From positions 1 through 58,116 of the forward strand of contig UQAQ01000015.1 in the NCBI GenBank assembly GCA_900539115.1: 58,116 nt of DNA. Direction: 5' to 3'. The translations under genes and the position numbers were made by a program. Below the pieces are notes generated by a model that was not told the origin of the DNA, ran no database searches, and worked only from the letters and a program-made list of their open reading frames with translations. Below, in pieces: positions 9,575 through 18,846 of the stretch; position 1 is the first letter of the stretch; each line of letters starts with the position of its first letter. This DNA comes from an uncultured Roseburia sp. GTDB taxonomy: Bacteria; Bacillota; Clostridia; Lachnospirales; Lachnospiraceae.

Positions 9575-10384
9575 TTAACCTTGCACCAAAATCGGTGGAG
9601 TGGGTTCATTTCTACATGCAACTTCCAATACAAAATCTTTTCCCGGCACCATGCCTTCTTCCTGGGTTAATTCGTATTTTACCGTCTCGTAGGCAAGTTC
9701 CGGATAATTGTTGTCCCGGCTCAGATGCCCCAGTAAAACATGATGCAATTTATGCGCCATCAGCTGTTTCAAAAGCCTTCCGCAGGCATCGTTGGAAAGA
9801 TGTCCTTTTTTGCCCAATATGCGCATTTTCAGCGAATATGGATAACTGCCGACTTGCAGCATATTGATATCGTGATTTGCCTCCAAAAGCATACCGTCGC
9901 AATCCTGCAGATGGGAGATCGTATAATCCGTATATTCTCCCATATCGGTAGCCACGGCCAGTTTCTTTCCTTCCGCCCGCATCGTATATCCTACCGGATC
10001 GACAGCATCATGGGAAATCGAAAAGGGCGTCACTTCCATACCGGCGACATGTACGGACTCATCCGGCCGTACACAGTGAAACAGATCCGTGTCCACTTTG
10101 CCACATTTTCCGGTTTCCCGTATGTATTGTATCGTGCCCTCTGTCGCATAGATGGGTATCGCATATTTTCGTGCAATAGGGCCAAGCCCGCTGATATGAT
10201 CTGCATGTTCGTGTGTGATGAAGATGGCTTCTACCTGATCCAGTGACAACTGTCTCTGCGCCAGACCCTCTTCAATTCTTTTCTTACTGATCCCGGCATC
10301 CAGTAAAATACCGGTATTCTCTGCCGACGTTCCTGCGAAAATACTGTTTCCGCTGCTCCCGCTGGCAATACTGTACAATTCCAT
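9575..10384 (-). CDS. MBL-fold metallohydrolase, WalJ/YycJ-like
   Basis: A 269-residue metallo-beta-lactamase-fold hydrolase. The metal motif THEHADHISG (about 56-65) and later ligands (LLEANHD, LGHLSRDN) are intact. The opening MELYSIASGSSGNS is the hallmark of the YycJ/WalJ subgroup, a likely nuclease linked to the WalRK cell-wall regulon in bacilli. Here the walRK genes are absent and the gene sits after the FtsA-like gene, so regulation by WalR cannot be inferred. Family assignment is firm; the exact substrate is not. Confidence 0.88.
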   Translation of the reverse strand: MELYSIASGSSGNSIFAGTSAENTGILLDAGISKKRIEEGLAQRQLSLDQVEAIFITHEHADHISGLGPIARKYAIPIYATEGTIQYIRETGKCGKVDTDLFHCVRPDESVHVAGMEVTPFSISHDAVDPVGYTMRAEGKKLAVATDMGEYTDYTISHLQDCDGMLLEANHDINMLQVGSYPYSLKMRILGKKGHLSNDACGRLLKQLMAHKLHHVLLGHLSRDNNYPELAYETVKYELTQEEGMVPGKDFVLEVACRNEPTPPILVQG

Positions 10385-10403
10385 CCTGGTCTCTCCTATC
10401 GCG

Positions 10404-12647
10404 TTACTTTTCCCAATACAGATCTACCCGGTCTCCTTCATGAAGTGGCATCGTAAAATCAATGACGTCGATTCCATTCAGTCGGGAAACCATCCGTTTT
10501 CCTCCCGGTTTTGTCAGATCGATCGGATACACATCAAACAGATCTACAAATACCGGCTTTGCCTTCTCCGGCAAAAGCGTCGGTGTGCCGTTGATCTCGA
10601 CTTTGATCCTCGTCGGCTCTGCCTGCACGACGGGTACTTCTGCCACAGCCGGCTCCGGCTTTTCTTCCTGCAAAACCGCATTTTGCACACTAGCAGGTTC
10701 TTCCTGTGTCACATGCTTTTTTGTCATAAAAGGCAGATCTGCCGCCCAGGAAGGCAATGGTTTCGGCGGAGCCAATAATGGATCCTCGGCCGGTTCCTCT
10801 GCTTCTTTCTGCGCCTCTTTTACAAGATCTTCCACTACGGCAGATACCGGTGCCTTTTTCGGCGGTTCCAATGGTTTCGGTGGTTTTGGCGGCCGCTTGA
10901 TCTGCGGTACCGGTTCTACCTCATCCCCATCGGTCACCCGGTGGGTACAAGTGGTATCCTCGCCATTCAGTAAAATATCGTCCCGCTCAGGCATCTTTTT
11001 ATATTCAAACAATTCGGCGATCCGACATGTCTCGTCCACCGAAATCCGGTCGTCTTCACGAACCACATACCGGTCATCCTGCGGCTTTCCATTGACATAC
11101 ACTTTGACCGGATATTCCAGTTTCTCGCCAAAAAAGAGAACACTTATCTTCTTTTGGCACTCCTTGATGCGGCCAAGTGTCAAATGCGCCCTCTCGCCTT
11201 TTGTCGCAGGCTTGATACGCACCTGGTCTTCTTCCTGCAGCAGCTGATTCAGATTCGTCTCTTTTCCGTTTACTGCCACTTCTGCCGCTTCCCCAAGATA
11301 TCCCTTGGCTTCGCGCTCTTCTCCATTGAGTTTATAATGCACGCTGTCCCCACGAGAAGGAAACAGGCTGTCCTGCGCAAATCCGGCATGAATACAGGCA
11401 TCCAAAACCGTCGCTTTTCCATTATCGTATATTTTCACGCGTTCTTCATTTACTTTTACATAAATAAAACTGCTCTTCTGCTCATAATATTCCAGGCAGA
11501 TTCCAATCGGTGTCACAAGGGTGGAATCTTTTTTCACATTTGTTGCACTAAAATCAATCTGCTGCAGCACTTCAGCTCCACGAATCGCCACTCGGTTTTC
11601 CGGCAGATTCAGCTTAACCGCCAGTTTTTCCGTAAAGCCCGGCATTTTTCCGCCGCCTCCGACGACAAACACCGCACTGACCGGACTATTGCCATTTAAT
11701 TCGATGATCTTCTGTGCGACGTTACTCACGATCGAATCAATCGCCTGCGCAGCCACTTCATGAATCTCTTCCTGAGAAACCTTGACTGTTTCACCCATGA
11801 TATCTTTAAAGGTTACCATTTTTTTCCTATCAGCGGCTTTTTTCGCTTTCTCAGCCGTCTCAAAATCGGTCAGATATCGCTTTGCGATTGCCTCCGTGAT
11901 CTCGTCTCCCGCCAATGGCATCATGCCAAATGCAATGATACTTCCTTCCTTTACGACAGAAATATCCGACGTGCCGGCTCCCACATCAACCAATGCAATA
12001 TTTAAAAGACGGAATCGTTCCGGAATCGCCACATTGATCGCCGCAATCGGCTCCAATGTCAAACTTGCCACATGCAGTCCGGCATCCTCGACCGCCTGAT
12101 ACAATCCATCTACGACTTCATCCGGCAAAAATGTTGCAATCATCTCCACACCGATAGACAATGCCATATGTTTTTCGATCATCTCCATCGGATACCCATT
12201 GAGATAATATTTTACCGGCGAATACCCAACACAATAAAAATGTTTGTCTTTATGGTCATTCTGCTGGCGAATGCGGTCATATGCCTTTTCTACCGCTATG
12301 CTGTCAAGTGAATGAATATGTTCTTTTGTCACCCTGGTCTCCGACTGCATTTCGTGTTCCACATACACCGTCTCTGTCTTCAGCACACGGCCGGCAGCCG
12401 CAATACTGACATTCGTCAGTTTCTGCCCGATTTCCTCCTCCAGCTGCTTTTTCACACTGGCGATCTCATCTGCTACCGTGGCGATATCGTGAATCTGTCC
12501 ATCGATCACGGCACGCGTCGTATGCTCCAGAGATTTTTGTGCCACAACAACAAAACGGTCCGTCCCGGTACGATAACCAACGGTCCCAACAATACTTCTT
12601 GTACCAATATCCAAGCCAAATACATAATCTTCTCTGCTGTTGTTCAT
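10404..12647 (-). CDS. FtsA-like actin-fold ATPase with long C-terminal extension
   Basis: A 747-residue protein. The first ~390 residues form an FtsA/PilM-type actin fold with phosphate loops GLDIGTRSIVGTVG (about 10-23) and DVGAGTSDISVV (about 225) and an adenosine loop VGGGGKMPGF. The remaining half is unusual: several short beta-rich repeats (YVNGKPQDDRYVVREDDRI and similar), a proline-rich stretch (RPPKPPKPLEPPKK) and a last beta unit ending in a 'GDRVDLYW' motif. Classic FtsA has about 420 residues and an amphipathic C-terminal helix, which I do not see here. The ATG at 12647 is preferred over 12653 because GAGGG is six bases upstream of it. It may polymerise at the membrane or act in another assembly; the division role is unproven. 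Confidence 0.75.
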   Translation of the reverse strand: MNNSREDYVFGLDIGTRSIVGTVGYRTGTDRFVVVAQKSLEHTTRAVIDGQIHDIATVADEIASVKKQLEEEIGQKLTNVSIAAAGRVLKTETVYVEHEMQSETRVTKEHIHSLDSIAVEKAYDRIRQQNDHKDKHFYCVGYSPVKYYLNGYPMEMIEKHMALSIGVEMIATFLPDEVVDGLYQAVEDAGLHVASLTLEPIAAINVAIPERFRLLNIALVDVGAGTSDISVVKEGSIIAFGMMPLAGDEITEAIAKRYLTDFETAEKAKKAADRKKMVTFKDIMGETVKVSQEEIHEVAAQAIDSIVSNVAQKIIELNGNSPVSAVFVVGGGGKMPGFTEKLAVKLNLPENRVAIRGAEVLQQIDFSATNVKKDSTLVTPIGICLEYYEQKSSFIYVKVNEERVKIYDNGKATVLDACIHAGFAQDSLFPSRGDSVHYKLNGEEREAKGYLGEAAEVAVNGKETNLNQLLQEEDQVRIKPATKGERAHLTLGRIKECQKKISVLFFGEKLEYPVKVYVNGKPQDDRYVVREDDRISVDETCRIAELFEYKKMPERDDILLNGEDTTCTHRVTDGDEVEPVPQIKRPPKPPKPLEPPKKAPVSAVVEDLVKEAQKEAEEPAEDPLLAPPKPLPSWAADLPFMTKKHVTQEEPASVQNAVLQEEKPEPAVAEVPVVQAEPTRIKVEINGTPTLLPEKAKPVFVDLFDVYPIDLTKPGGKRMVSRLNGIDVIDFTMPLHEGDRVDLYWEK

Positions 12648-12717
12648 AGTCATCCCTCATTCATTTCATACTGCCCGTGGATTTCTCCACTTCTTTCTAG
12701 TATATCACATCTATTCT

Positions 12718-13326
12718 CTATTTTCCACCATTACCTCGGCGGGTTCCATAACCGCTCATAATGCGTGCAATCTCTGCTTCCAGTTCTTCTTCACTGCCAT
12801 CATTGTGGATCAGCCGGTCGCAGTGCCGCTTCAAAAATGACGCAGAAACCTGCTTCTGCATAATGCTTTCCGCCCGTTTACGCGAATATCCACGCGATTC
12901 CTGCAATCGTTTAAAACGCAGGGTATCCTCCGTCAATATTCCCCAGATCTCATTGCAGAGTTTATCCAGTCCGCTCTCATAAAGAATGGCACTCTCTACA
13001 AAAAACAGATTGTCCTCTCCGTATTTTGCTGCCTGCGCGGCAATCTCTTCCCACACGACAGGATGAATGATCTCATTGAGCATTCCCAGCTGTCTGTCAT
13101 TAGCATATACAATTTTTCCCAATCTCGTTCGGTTGATCGCACCGTTTTCATCGCAGATCTCCTTCCCAAAATGGGCCACAATTTTTTCATAGGCTTTCGT
13201 CCCCTGTTCCATCGCCTGATGTCCCAGTTCATCTGCCATACAGATACGCACTTTTTCATATTGTTTCAATATCGAAAGAACGGTTGATTTTCCACTGCCT
13301 ACTCCTCCCGCCATTCCTATGATCAT
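12718..13326 (-). CDS. coaE: Dephospho-CoA kinase
   Basis: A 202-residue kinase for the last step of coenzyme A synthesis (ATP plus dephospho-CoA). The P-loop GGVGSGKST is at residues 7-15, followed by the lid and substrate elements (ADELGHQAMEQG, RTRLGKIVYAN, HPVVWEEI, VESAILYESG, RLQESRGYSRKRAESIM) in normal order. Length matches the family. An AAGGAGGAAGACC site precedes the ATG. It lies 34 bases after polA, a very common pairing in Gram-positive bacteria, and 70 bases before the FtsA-like gene. Confidence 0.95.
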   Translation of the reverse strand: MIIGMAGGVGSGKSTVLSILKQYEKVRICMADELGHQAMEQGTKAYEKIVAHFGKEICDENGAINRTRLGKIVYANDRQLGMLNEIIHPVVWEEIAAQAAKYGEDNLFFVESAILYESGLDKLCNEIWGILTEDTLRFKRLQESRGYSRKRAESIMQKQVSASFLKRHCDRLIHNDGSEEELEAEIARIMSGYGTRRGNGGK

Positions 13327-13360
13327 GGTCTTCCTCCTTCGTTACAGTCCGGTGCTGTTT

Positions 13361-16054
13361 CTATTTTGCCTCATACCAGGTCGTTCCCTGCTTCACATCG
13401 GCGATCAACGGTACTTTCAATGCTGCCGCATGAATCATTTCCTCATTCAGAATATGAGACACTTCCTCTATTTCCTCTATTTTTGTCTCTACCAAAAGTT
13501 CATCGTGAATCTGCAAGATCAGGCGTGACTGCATGTTTTCCTTCCGCAGTCTCGCATCCACGCGGTTCATCGCAATCTTTATAATATCTGCTGCCGTTCC
13601 CTGAATCGGTGAATTCATCGCAATACGCTCCCCAAACTGCCGCTGCATAAAATTCTTCGCAGACAATTCCGGGATCGGACGGCGGCGGCCGTAAAGAGAA
13701 GTCACATACCCTTTACTTTTTCCCATTTCCACCAGCGAATCCATATACTCTTTCACTTTCGGATACGTTTCAAAATAATCCTTTATATACTGTTCTGCCT
13801 GTTTTTTCGTGATCCCAAGATCCCGCGACAGACCGAAGCCACTGATTCCGTACACAATTCCAAAGTTTACCGCTTTGGCATCTCTTCTCTGCATCGGAGT
13901 AACTTCGTCATATGGCACGTGAAATACGAGGGATGCTGTCGTCTGGTGTACATCCGCATTTTCCTTGTACGCCTCGATCAGTTTTTCATCACCCGACATA
14001 TGTGCCAGCACACGGAGTTCGATTTGAGAATAATCGGCATCCAAAAACACACAGCCTTCCTTCGGAACAAATACTTTACGAATCTGTCTGCCAAGTTCCA
14101 TTCGGATTGGAATATTTTGCAAATTCGGTTCCGTGCTGCTCAATCGCCCTGTCGCCGTGATCGTCTGATTAAAAGTCGTGCGGATCCGTCCATCCATATC
14201 TATGTAAACGGACAATCCGTCTGCATAAGTCGATTTTAATTTTGTCAGCTGGCGGTATTCCAGTATTTTTTCTACAATCGGGCTTTCAAAACGCAGTTTC
14301 TCCAGCACTTCTGCCGAAGTCGAATACCCGGTCTTCGTTTTCTTTCCATATGGCATCCGGAGTTTTTCAAACAAAATCACGCCAAGCTGTTTTGGCGAAT
14401 TAATATTAAATTCTTCGCCCGCAAGATTATAGATCTCCTGCTCCAGCACGTCAATCCGCTCTCCCAGTTTTTCACTGTACTGACGCAAAGCTTCTCGTTT
14501 TACATAAATTCCCTCCTGCTCCATGCGGTACAGCGTAAATACAAGGGGCATCTCAATCTCTTCAAATAACTCATACGACTTCATTGTCTTTAGTTTGCGG
14601 TGTAACGGTTTATACGAAAGAAACGAAACAAGGGCACAGTAACAGGCATAATTTGTCACATCTTCCGGCTGCGCCTGCCACATCTGATACAATGTTTTCT
14701 TCCCAAACATCTGGGAATACGGTGGCATGACAAATTCCGCATATTCCGTACTGATATCTTCTTCCTCAAATCCCTTCTGTACCGGATAAATGAGATAGGC
14801 TGCCACACTCGTATCAAAACATTTCTTTTCATCAAGTTCCGGCAATTCCGGCAATTGTTTTTTTAAGTCATTGGTAATAAATGTCACGCCCGCCTCTTTG
14901 GCACGCTCCAGTTCGTCTTTTACCACCTGCTCTGACAGTTCGCCACCTATAGCAAAGAACGATACCTTTTCTCCATCCGCAGTAATGGCACCGCCAAACA
15001 GACTTCCCTCTTCTTCCATAAATAACGTCATCTGGCCATTGGTCTGTCCGTCTTTGTCTGCCTTTTCCTTGCAAAGCAGCTTAAATGACAGCATCCCCTT
15101 TGCAATGCAATCATCCACACAGCTGTGAAACTGTGCAGCACGTTGGATCGTTTCAAATTTATCTTCCACTGCCGCATTGTTTTTTGTATCTTTTTCAAAC
15201 CGGTTCATCAAGGACTTGAATTCCAAGACACTGATTTTTTCATACGCCTCCGGCGTAAACATCTCCTGCATTCTGCACTCTTCTAATTTTACCCCCAGCT
15301 TGCAGTCCGTTTTGATCGTTGCCAGTTTTTTACTGAGAAGAGCCAGTTTTGTATTGTTTTTTACGGCTTCTTTCGCACGGTTTGGTGTGATTTCTTCGAC
15401 ATGCGCGATGGCATTTTCAACTGTTCCAAATAATGTCAATATTTTTACCGCCGTTTTTTTGCCAACTCCCGGAACTCCCGGAATATTGTCAGAAGAATCC
15501 CCCATCAGTCCTTTGAGATCAATGATCTGCTCCGGTGTGACACCATACTCTTCAATGACCTGTGGACGATTGTAATCCAAAACGGTCGTTTTTCCACCTT
15601 TTGTCTTCGGAATACGCACTTTGATCTTATCCGTCGCCAGCTGCAAAAGGTCGCGGTCCCCGGAAACCACCGAAACTTCCATCCCCTGCGCTTCTCCGGT
15701 CTTTGCCATCGTTCCGAGGATATCATCAGCTTCAATCCCCTCCTGCTCTTTCATCTGAATGTTCATGGAAGAAAGGATTTCTTTTAATACCGGAATCTGT
15801 TCTCTGAGTTCTCCCGGCATCGGTTTTCTTGTTCCTTTGTACTCATCAAACATTTCATGACGGAATGTCGGCGCTTTGACATCAAACGCCACCAAAAGAT
15901 GAGTCGGATTTTCCTCGTCCAAAATTTTCAGTAAAATATTCAAAAATCCATAGATGGCATTCGTATGCAGTCCTTCGCGGTTTGTCAGATCCGGCACCCC
16001 GTAAAAGGCACGGTTTACAATACTGTTTCCATCGATCAATACAAGCTTGTCCAC
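13361..16054 (-). CDS. polA: DNA polymerase I
   Basis: An 897-residue polymerase for Okazaki-fragment processing and repair. The 5' nuclease domain (about 1-290) has its acidic cluster (IDGNS, EADDILG, SGDRDLLQL, LMGDSSDNIPGVPGVG). The C-terminal polymerase shows motif A (DYSQIELR), motif B (KAVNFGIVYG) and motif C (QIHDELL). In the middle domain, where a proofreading exonuclease has a DxE motif, I read FGGAITADGEKVSFF with neither acid, so 3'-5' proofreading is probably lost, as in Bacillus Pol I. The start codon is GTG at 16054, with AAAGGA nine bases upstream. CoaE follows. Confidence 0.95.
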   Translation of the reverse strand: MDKLVLIDGNSIVNRAFYGVPDLTNREGLHTNAIYGFLNILLKILDEENPTHLLVAFDVKAPTFRHEMFDEYKGTRKPMPGELREQIPVLKEILSSMNIQMKEQEGIEADDILGTMAKTGEAQGMEVSVVSGDRDLLQLATDKIKVRIPKTKGGKTTVLDYNRPQVIEEYGVTPEQIIDLKGLMGDSSDNIPGVPGVGKKTAVKILTLFGTVENAIAHVEEITPNRAKEAVKNNTKLALLSKKLATIKTDCKLGVKLEECRMQEMFTPEAYEKISVLEFKSLMNRFEKDTKNNAAVEDKFETIQRAAQFHSCVDDCIAKGMLSFKLLCKEKADKDGQTNGQMTLFMEEEGSLFGGAITADGEKVSFFAIGGELSEQVVKDELERAKEAGVTFITNDLKKQLPELPELDEKKCFDTSVAAYLIYPVQKGFEEEDISTEYAEFVMPPYSQMFGKKTLYQMWQAQPEDVTNYACYCALVSFLSYKPLHRKLKTMKSYELFEEIEMPLVFTLYRMEQEGIYVKREALRQYSEKLGERIDVLEQEIYNLAGEEFNINSPKQLGVILFEKLRMPYGKKTKTGYSTSAEVLEKLRFESPIVEKILEYRQLTKLKSTYADGLSVYIDMDGRIRTTFNQTITATGRLSSTEPNLQNIPIRMELGRQIRKVFVPKEGCVFLDADYSQIELRVLAHMSGDEKLIEAYKENADVHQTTASLVFHVPYDEVTPMQRRDAKAVNFGIVYGISGFGLSRDLGITKKQAEQYIKDYFETYPKVKEYMDSLVEMGKSKGYVTSLYGRRRPIPELSAKNFMQRQFGERIAMNSPIQGTAADIIKIAMNRVDARLRKENMQSRLILQIHDELLVETKIEEIEEVSHILNEEMIHAAALKVPLIADVKQGTTWYEAK

Positions 16055-16137
16055 AAAAATACGTCCTTTCTTCTTTCACTAACATAGGAAAGACGCGGGT
16101 ACCCGAAAAAGCACCTCGCGCCTCTCCTCATTCTGTC

Positions 16138-17832
16138 TTACTCTACCGAAATAAAGTAATAATAAACCGGCTGTCCACCGTTTTCAATCTCTACTTCAAG
16201 ATCTTCCTCTTCTGCGCAGATCTTTTCTGCAATCTCTCTCGCCTGCTCTTCCGAACCATCCGCGCCATAATAAATGGTGATCAAGGCGCTGTCCGGTGTC
16301 TGCAGTTTATGAATCAGTTCCACGGTCGTCTCAACGATATCTTTTCCTACCGCTTCAATCGTCTTATCGCTGAGTCCCATGAAATCTCCCTCTGCGATCT
16401 CTTTCCCATCGATCGTCGTATCACGGACTGCGTATGTCACCTGACCGGAACGAACCTCATCAAGTGCTTCCGTCATCGCACGCTCATTTTCCTCCGGCGA
16501 ATTTCCGTCAATATACTGAATCATCGCCGTGATTCCCTGTGGAATGTTTTTCGTCGGAATTACAACGATATTTTTATCTTCCGTCAGACTCTTCGCCTGA
16601 TTTGCCGCAAGAATAATATTGGAATTATTTGGCAAGATGTAAATGGTGTCTGCATTTATCTGCTCAATTGCCTCTAATATGTCTTCCGTGCTCGGATTCA
16701 TCGTCTGACCGCCCTCAATGATAACATCCACACCAAGTTCGGTAAAGATCTCGCTCAAACCGGTTCCTGCCGAAACACAGATAAAGCCTTCCGGTTTTCT
16801 CGGTTTATCCTGCGCACTCTCCATTTTCTTTAATTCCTCTTCCGCTGTTTTCGCAACGGCTTTTTCATTGGACATAATGACACGTTCATTATGCTCTTCA
16901 CGCATATTATCAATCTTCATGCACGTCAATTCTCCGTAGCTGAGTCCCTTCTGGATCGCAAGTCCAGGATCATTGGTATGCACATGAACTTTTACGAGAT
17001 CTTCATCTGCCACGCAGACGATGGAATCTCCAATATTTTCCAAGTATTGTTTAAACTCAATCTCATCTTCACTCGTAAACTCTGCTCCGTTGAGCATAAC
17101 GATAAATTCCGTACAGTAACCGAATTTGATGTTCTCCGTCTCGATCCCTGTCGCACCGGCTCCTGTCGTCACCGGACCGCCGGCTGCTTTCTTAACCGGC
17201 TCATAAGCAATCTCTTTTCCCCAAAGAGCATCCAGGATTCCTTCCATGATCGTTACCAGACCTTTTCCTCCGGAATCGACCACGCCGGCCTCTTTCAGCA
17301 CCGGAAGCATCTCCGGCGTCCGGTCTAGGGTCTCATTCATTTCATGGATGACTTTTTCTAAAAACTCTGCGGGATCTTCGCTCTTTGGTGCCAGCTGCAC
17401 TGCTTTTTCCGCACCTGCCTTGGCAACCGTAAGGATCGTACCTTCTTTTGGTTTCATTACTGCTTTGTACGCAGAGTCTACCGCTTTTTCAAAAGCTTTC
17501 CCAAGCACATACACATCGGCCTCTTCCACCTCGCGCAGTACACGGGTAAAACCGCGGAACAACTGGGAAAGAATAACACCCGAATTTCCGCGTGCGCCAC
17601 GAAGAGATCCACTTGAAATCGCCTTACAGATGGTCTCCATCGAAGGCTCTTCCAAGGCTGCCACTTCATCTGCGGCAGACATAATCGTCATCGTCATATT
17701 GGTTCCGGTATCGCCATCGGGCACCGGAAAGACATTTAATTCATTAATGTATTCTTTTTTTGCCTGAAGTGCCGCAGCTCCGGCGAGAAAACATTTCCTC
17801 ACCAGGGCAGCGTCAATCTTTTTTACGCTCAC
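16138..17832 (-). CDS. DAK2-domain fatty acid kinase-like protein (YloV/FakA)
   Basis: A 564-residue protein of the YloV/FakA family. The N-terminal Dak2 domain (about 5-200) has the nucleotide-binding signature PVPDGDTGTNM (about 36-46) and the GARGNSGVILSQ loop. The C-terminal region resembles the second FakA domain, with IIEGGQTMNPSTEDI near 375. FakA phosphorylates fatty acids bound to a DegV-type FakB protein for phospholipid synthesis; no FakB gene is in this window. The start is GTG (17832) with GGAGGTCAAAGA upstream. It sits 43 bases after the Asp23 gene, the usual yloU-yloV pairing. Confidence 0.88.
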   Translation of the reverse strand: MSVKKIDAALVRKCFLAGAAALQAKKEYINELNVFPVPDGDTGTNMTMTIMSAADEVAALEEPSMETICKAISSGSLRGARGNSGVILSQLFRGFTRVLREVEEADVYVLGKAFEKAVDSAYKAVMKPKEGTILTVAKAGAEKAVQLAPKSEDPAEFLEKVIHEMNETLDRTPEMLPVLKEAGVVDSGGKGLVTIMEGILDALWGKEIAYEPVKKAAGGPVTTGAGATGIETENIKFGYCTEFIVMLNGAEFTSEDEIEFKQYLENIGDSIVCVADEDLVKVHVHTNDPGLAIQKGLSYGELTCMKIDNMREEHNERVIMSNEKAVAKTAEEELKKMESAQDKPRKPEGFICVSAGTGLSEIFTELGVDVIIEGGQTMNPSTEDILEAIEQINADTIYILPNNSNIILAANQAKSLTEDKNIVVIPTKNIPQGITAMIQYIDGNSPEENERAMTEALDEVRSGQVTYAVRDTTIDGKEIAEGDFMGLSDKTIEAVGKDIVETTVELIHKLQTPDSALITIYYGADGSEEQAREIAEKICAEEEDLEVEIENGGQPVYYYFISVE

Positions 17833-17875
17833 TCTCTTTGACCTCCAAATATCAACACTAGTATCCTCTCATCCA

Positions 17876-18232
17876 TCAGTCAACCACTTTGACATCTTCT
17901 ACGCGCACAATGATCTTGCCTACTTCCATTCCGGTAAATTCTTCAACTTTATATTTGACACTTTCTACCAGATTTTCTGCAACGGTCATAATGCTCACAC
18001 CATAAGCTACAATGATGCGAAGTTCGATATAGAGTTTATTGTCCTTTACATTCACATATACGCCATGACGAATGCTGTCTTTCTTCAGTAATTTGACAAT
18101 ACCATCTTTCATATTTACAGAGGCCATACCGACTACTCCGGCACATTCCACTGCGGCAGAACCGGCGTATTTTGCCAGTACATCTTCATCTACGAGAATT
18201 TTTCCCATCTCGTTATCAAGTTCACCCTTCAT
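17876..18232 (-). CDS. Asp23/Gls24 family protein (YloU-like)
   Basis: A 118-residue envelope-stress-family protein. The core (AAVECAGVVGMASVNMKDGIV, VYVNVKDNKLYIELRIIVAYG, VNL/VESVKYKVEEFTGMEVGKIIVRVEDV) is typical of Asp23, which binds at the membrane through a partner in staphylococci. The reading frame is open up to 18463, but that extension crosses the promoter and is low quality; ATG 18232 has GGAGGGTCAAT directly upstream. It forms the standard pair with the DAK2 gene that follows and is read from the promoter at 18269-18297. Confidence 0.9.
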   Translation of the reverse strand: MKGELDNEMGKILVDEDVLAKYAGSAAVECAGVVGMASVNMKDGIVKLLKKDSIRHGVYVNVKDNKLYIELRIIVAYGVSIMTVAENLVESVKYKVEEFTGMEVGKIIVRVEDVKVVD

Positions 18233-18268
18233 ATTGACCCTCCATTCACTCAAAATATAGTTATTTTT

Positions 18269-18297
18269 ATTGTACACCAAAACATAAAAAAAATCAA
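18269..18297 (-). promoter_or_regulatory. Sigma-A promoter of the Asp23/DAK2 genes
   Basis: On the minus strand TTGATT (18292-18297), a 17-base spacer and TACAAT (18269-18274) form a near-consensus promoter. It lies 36 bases before the Asp23 ATG and drives the Asp23 and DAK2 genes, possibly also polA and the genes after it, as I see no terminator between them. Confidence 0.75.
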
Positions 18298-18313
18298 TTC
18301 TTTCCGGATTCTT

Positions 18314-18342
18314 TTCACGTTTTTTGAGAAAAAGGATACAAT
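18314..18342 (+). promoter_or_regulatory. Sigma-A promoter of the 46-residue membrane protein
   Basis: On the plus strand TTCACG (18314-18319), a 17-base spacer and TACAAT (18337-18342). It is divergent from the Asp23 promoter and 35 bases upstream of the small gene at 18378. Confidence 0.6.
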
Positions 18343-18377
18343 AATAGTAACTCCTTCTCTGTGCAGGACAGGCGATT

Positions 18378-18518
18378 ATGAAAAAATTACTTGGATTTAT
18401 TCTTTTCTGGATTGGTATCGGCATGGCAGTCATGCTCTTTATCACAAATGGCTTTCTCGCCATCTGTATTATACTGCTCTGCCTGATCCTTGGTTACAAT
18501 CTCTTTACTTCCTGCTAA
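18378..18518 (+). CDS. Small membrane protein, 46 residues
   Basis: A short plus-strand gene between divergent and convergent minus-strand genes. Its product (starting MKKLLGFILFWIGIGMAVML) is almost wholly hydrophobic, with two membrane segments (about 3-22 and 25-43) and a polar end. The ribosome site is weak (CAGGACAGG). A well-formed plus-strand promoter at 18314-18342 and a stop well clear of rpmB support it as a real gene. I recall very similar 45-residue proteins in other Lachnospiraceae, but no function is known. Confidence 0.65.
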   Translation: MKKLLGFILFWIGIGMAVMLFITNGFLAICIILLCLILGYNLFTSC

Positions 18519-18534
18519 AATTGTTTCCGAACGT

Positions 18535-18569
18535 CAAAAAAGCCAACCACTGTCTCCAGTCATTGGCTC
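18535..18569 (-). terminator. Terminator of rpmB
   Basis: Minus-strand stem AGCCAA/TTGGCT, extended through ACTG/CAGT around a GAGA-type loop, followed by six T (A run at 18535-18540). It starts 24 bases after the rpmB stop. It lies immediately beyond the stop of the small plus-strand gene and might also act on that transcript, though the T tract is better for rpmB. Confidence 0.8.
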
Positions 18570-18592
18570 TCTTATTCTAAGTATAGAGTGGA

Positions 18593-18778
18593 CTATGCTC
18601 TTTCCACTTTTCCTGAACGAAGGCAGGAAGTACAAACGTACATCTTCTTCGTTCCACCATTCACCTTAACTCTAACCGATTTCAAATTAGATTTCCACAT
18701 TTTGTTGCTTCTTCTATGAGAATGGCTGACAGCGTTACCGAAATGTACACTCTTATCACAAACTGCACACTTTGCCAT
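18593..18778 (-). CDS. rpmB: 50S ribosomal protein L28
   Basis: A 61-residue ribosomal protein starting MAKCAVCDKSVHFGNAVSHSH. The Cys pairs CxxC (4,7) and CTSC near the C-terminus form the zinc ribbon of the Zn-type L28. The in-frame ATG nine bases earlier is rejected because an AGAAGGAGGTGCTTTTC site is placed for 18778. Single-gene unit with its own promoter and terminator, as is common for rpmB in clostridia. Confidence 0.97.
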   Translation of the reverse strand: MAKCAVCDKSVHFGNAVSHSHRRSNKMWKSNLKSVRVKVNGGTKKMYVCTSCLRSGKVERA

Positions 18779-18846
18779 GAAAAGCACCTCCTTCTATAAA
18801 ATCTTATGTCAAAACCTTATTTTTTTGTTTCACACACAACACGACT

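Noticed and set aside
16079..16110. Palindrome CGGGTACCCG between polA and the DAK2 gene as a terminator
   Set aside because: The dyad is only 10 bases and no T tract follows on the minus strand, so transcription probably continues into polA.
18233..18463. N-terminal extension of the Asp23 protein
   Set aside because: The extension would run through the promoter and lacks a ribosome site; the ATG at 18232 has GGAGGG at the right distance.
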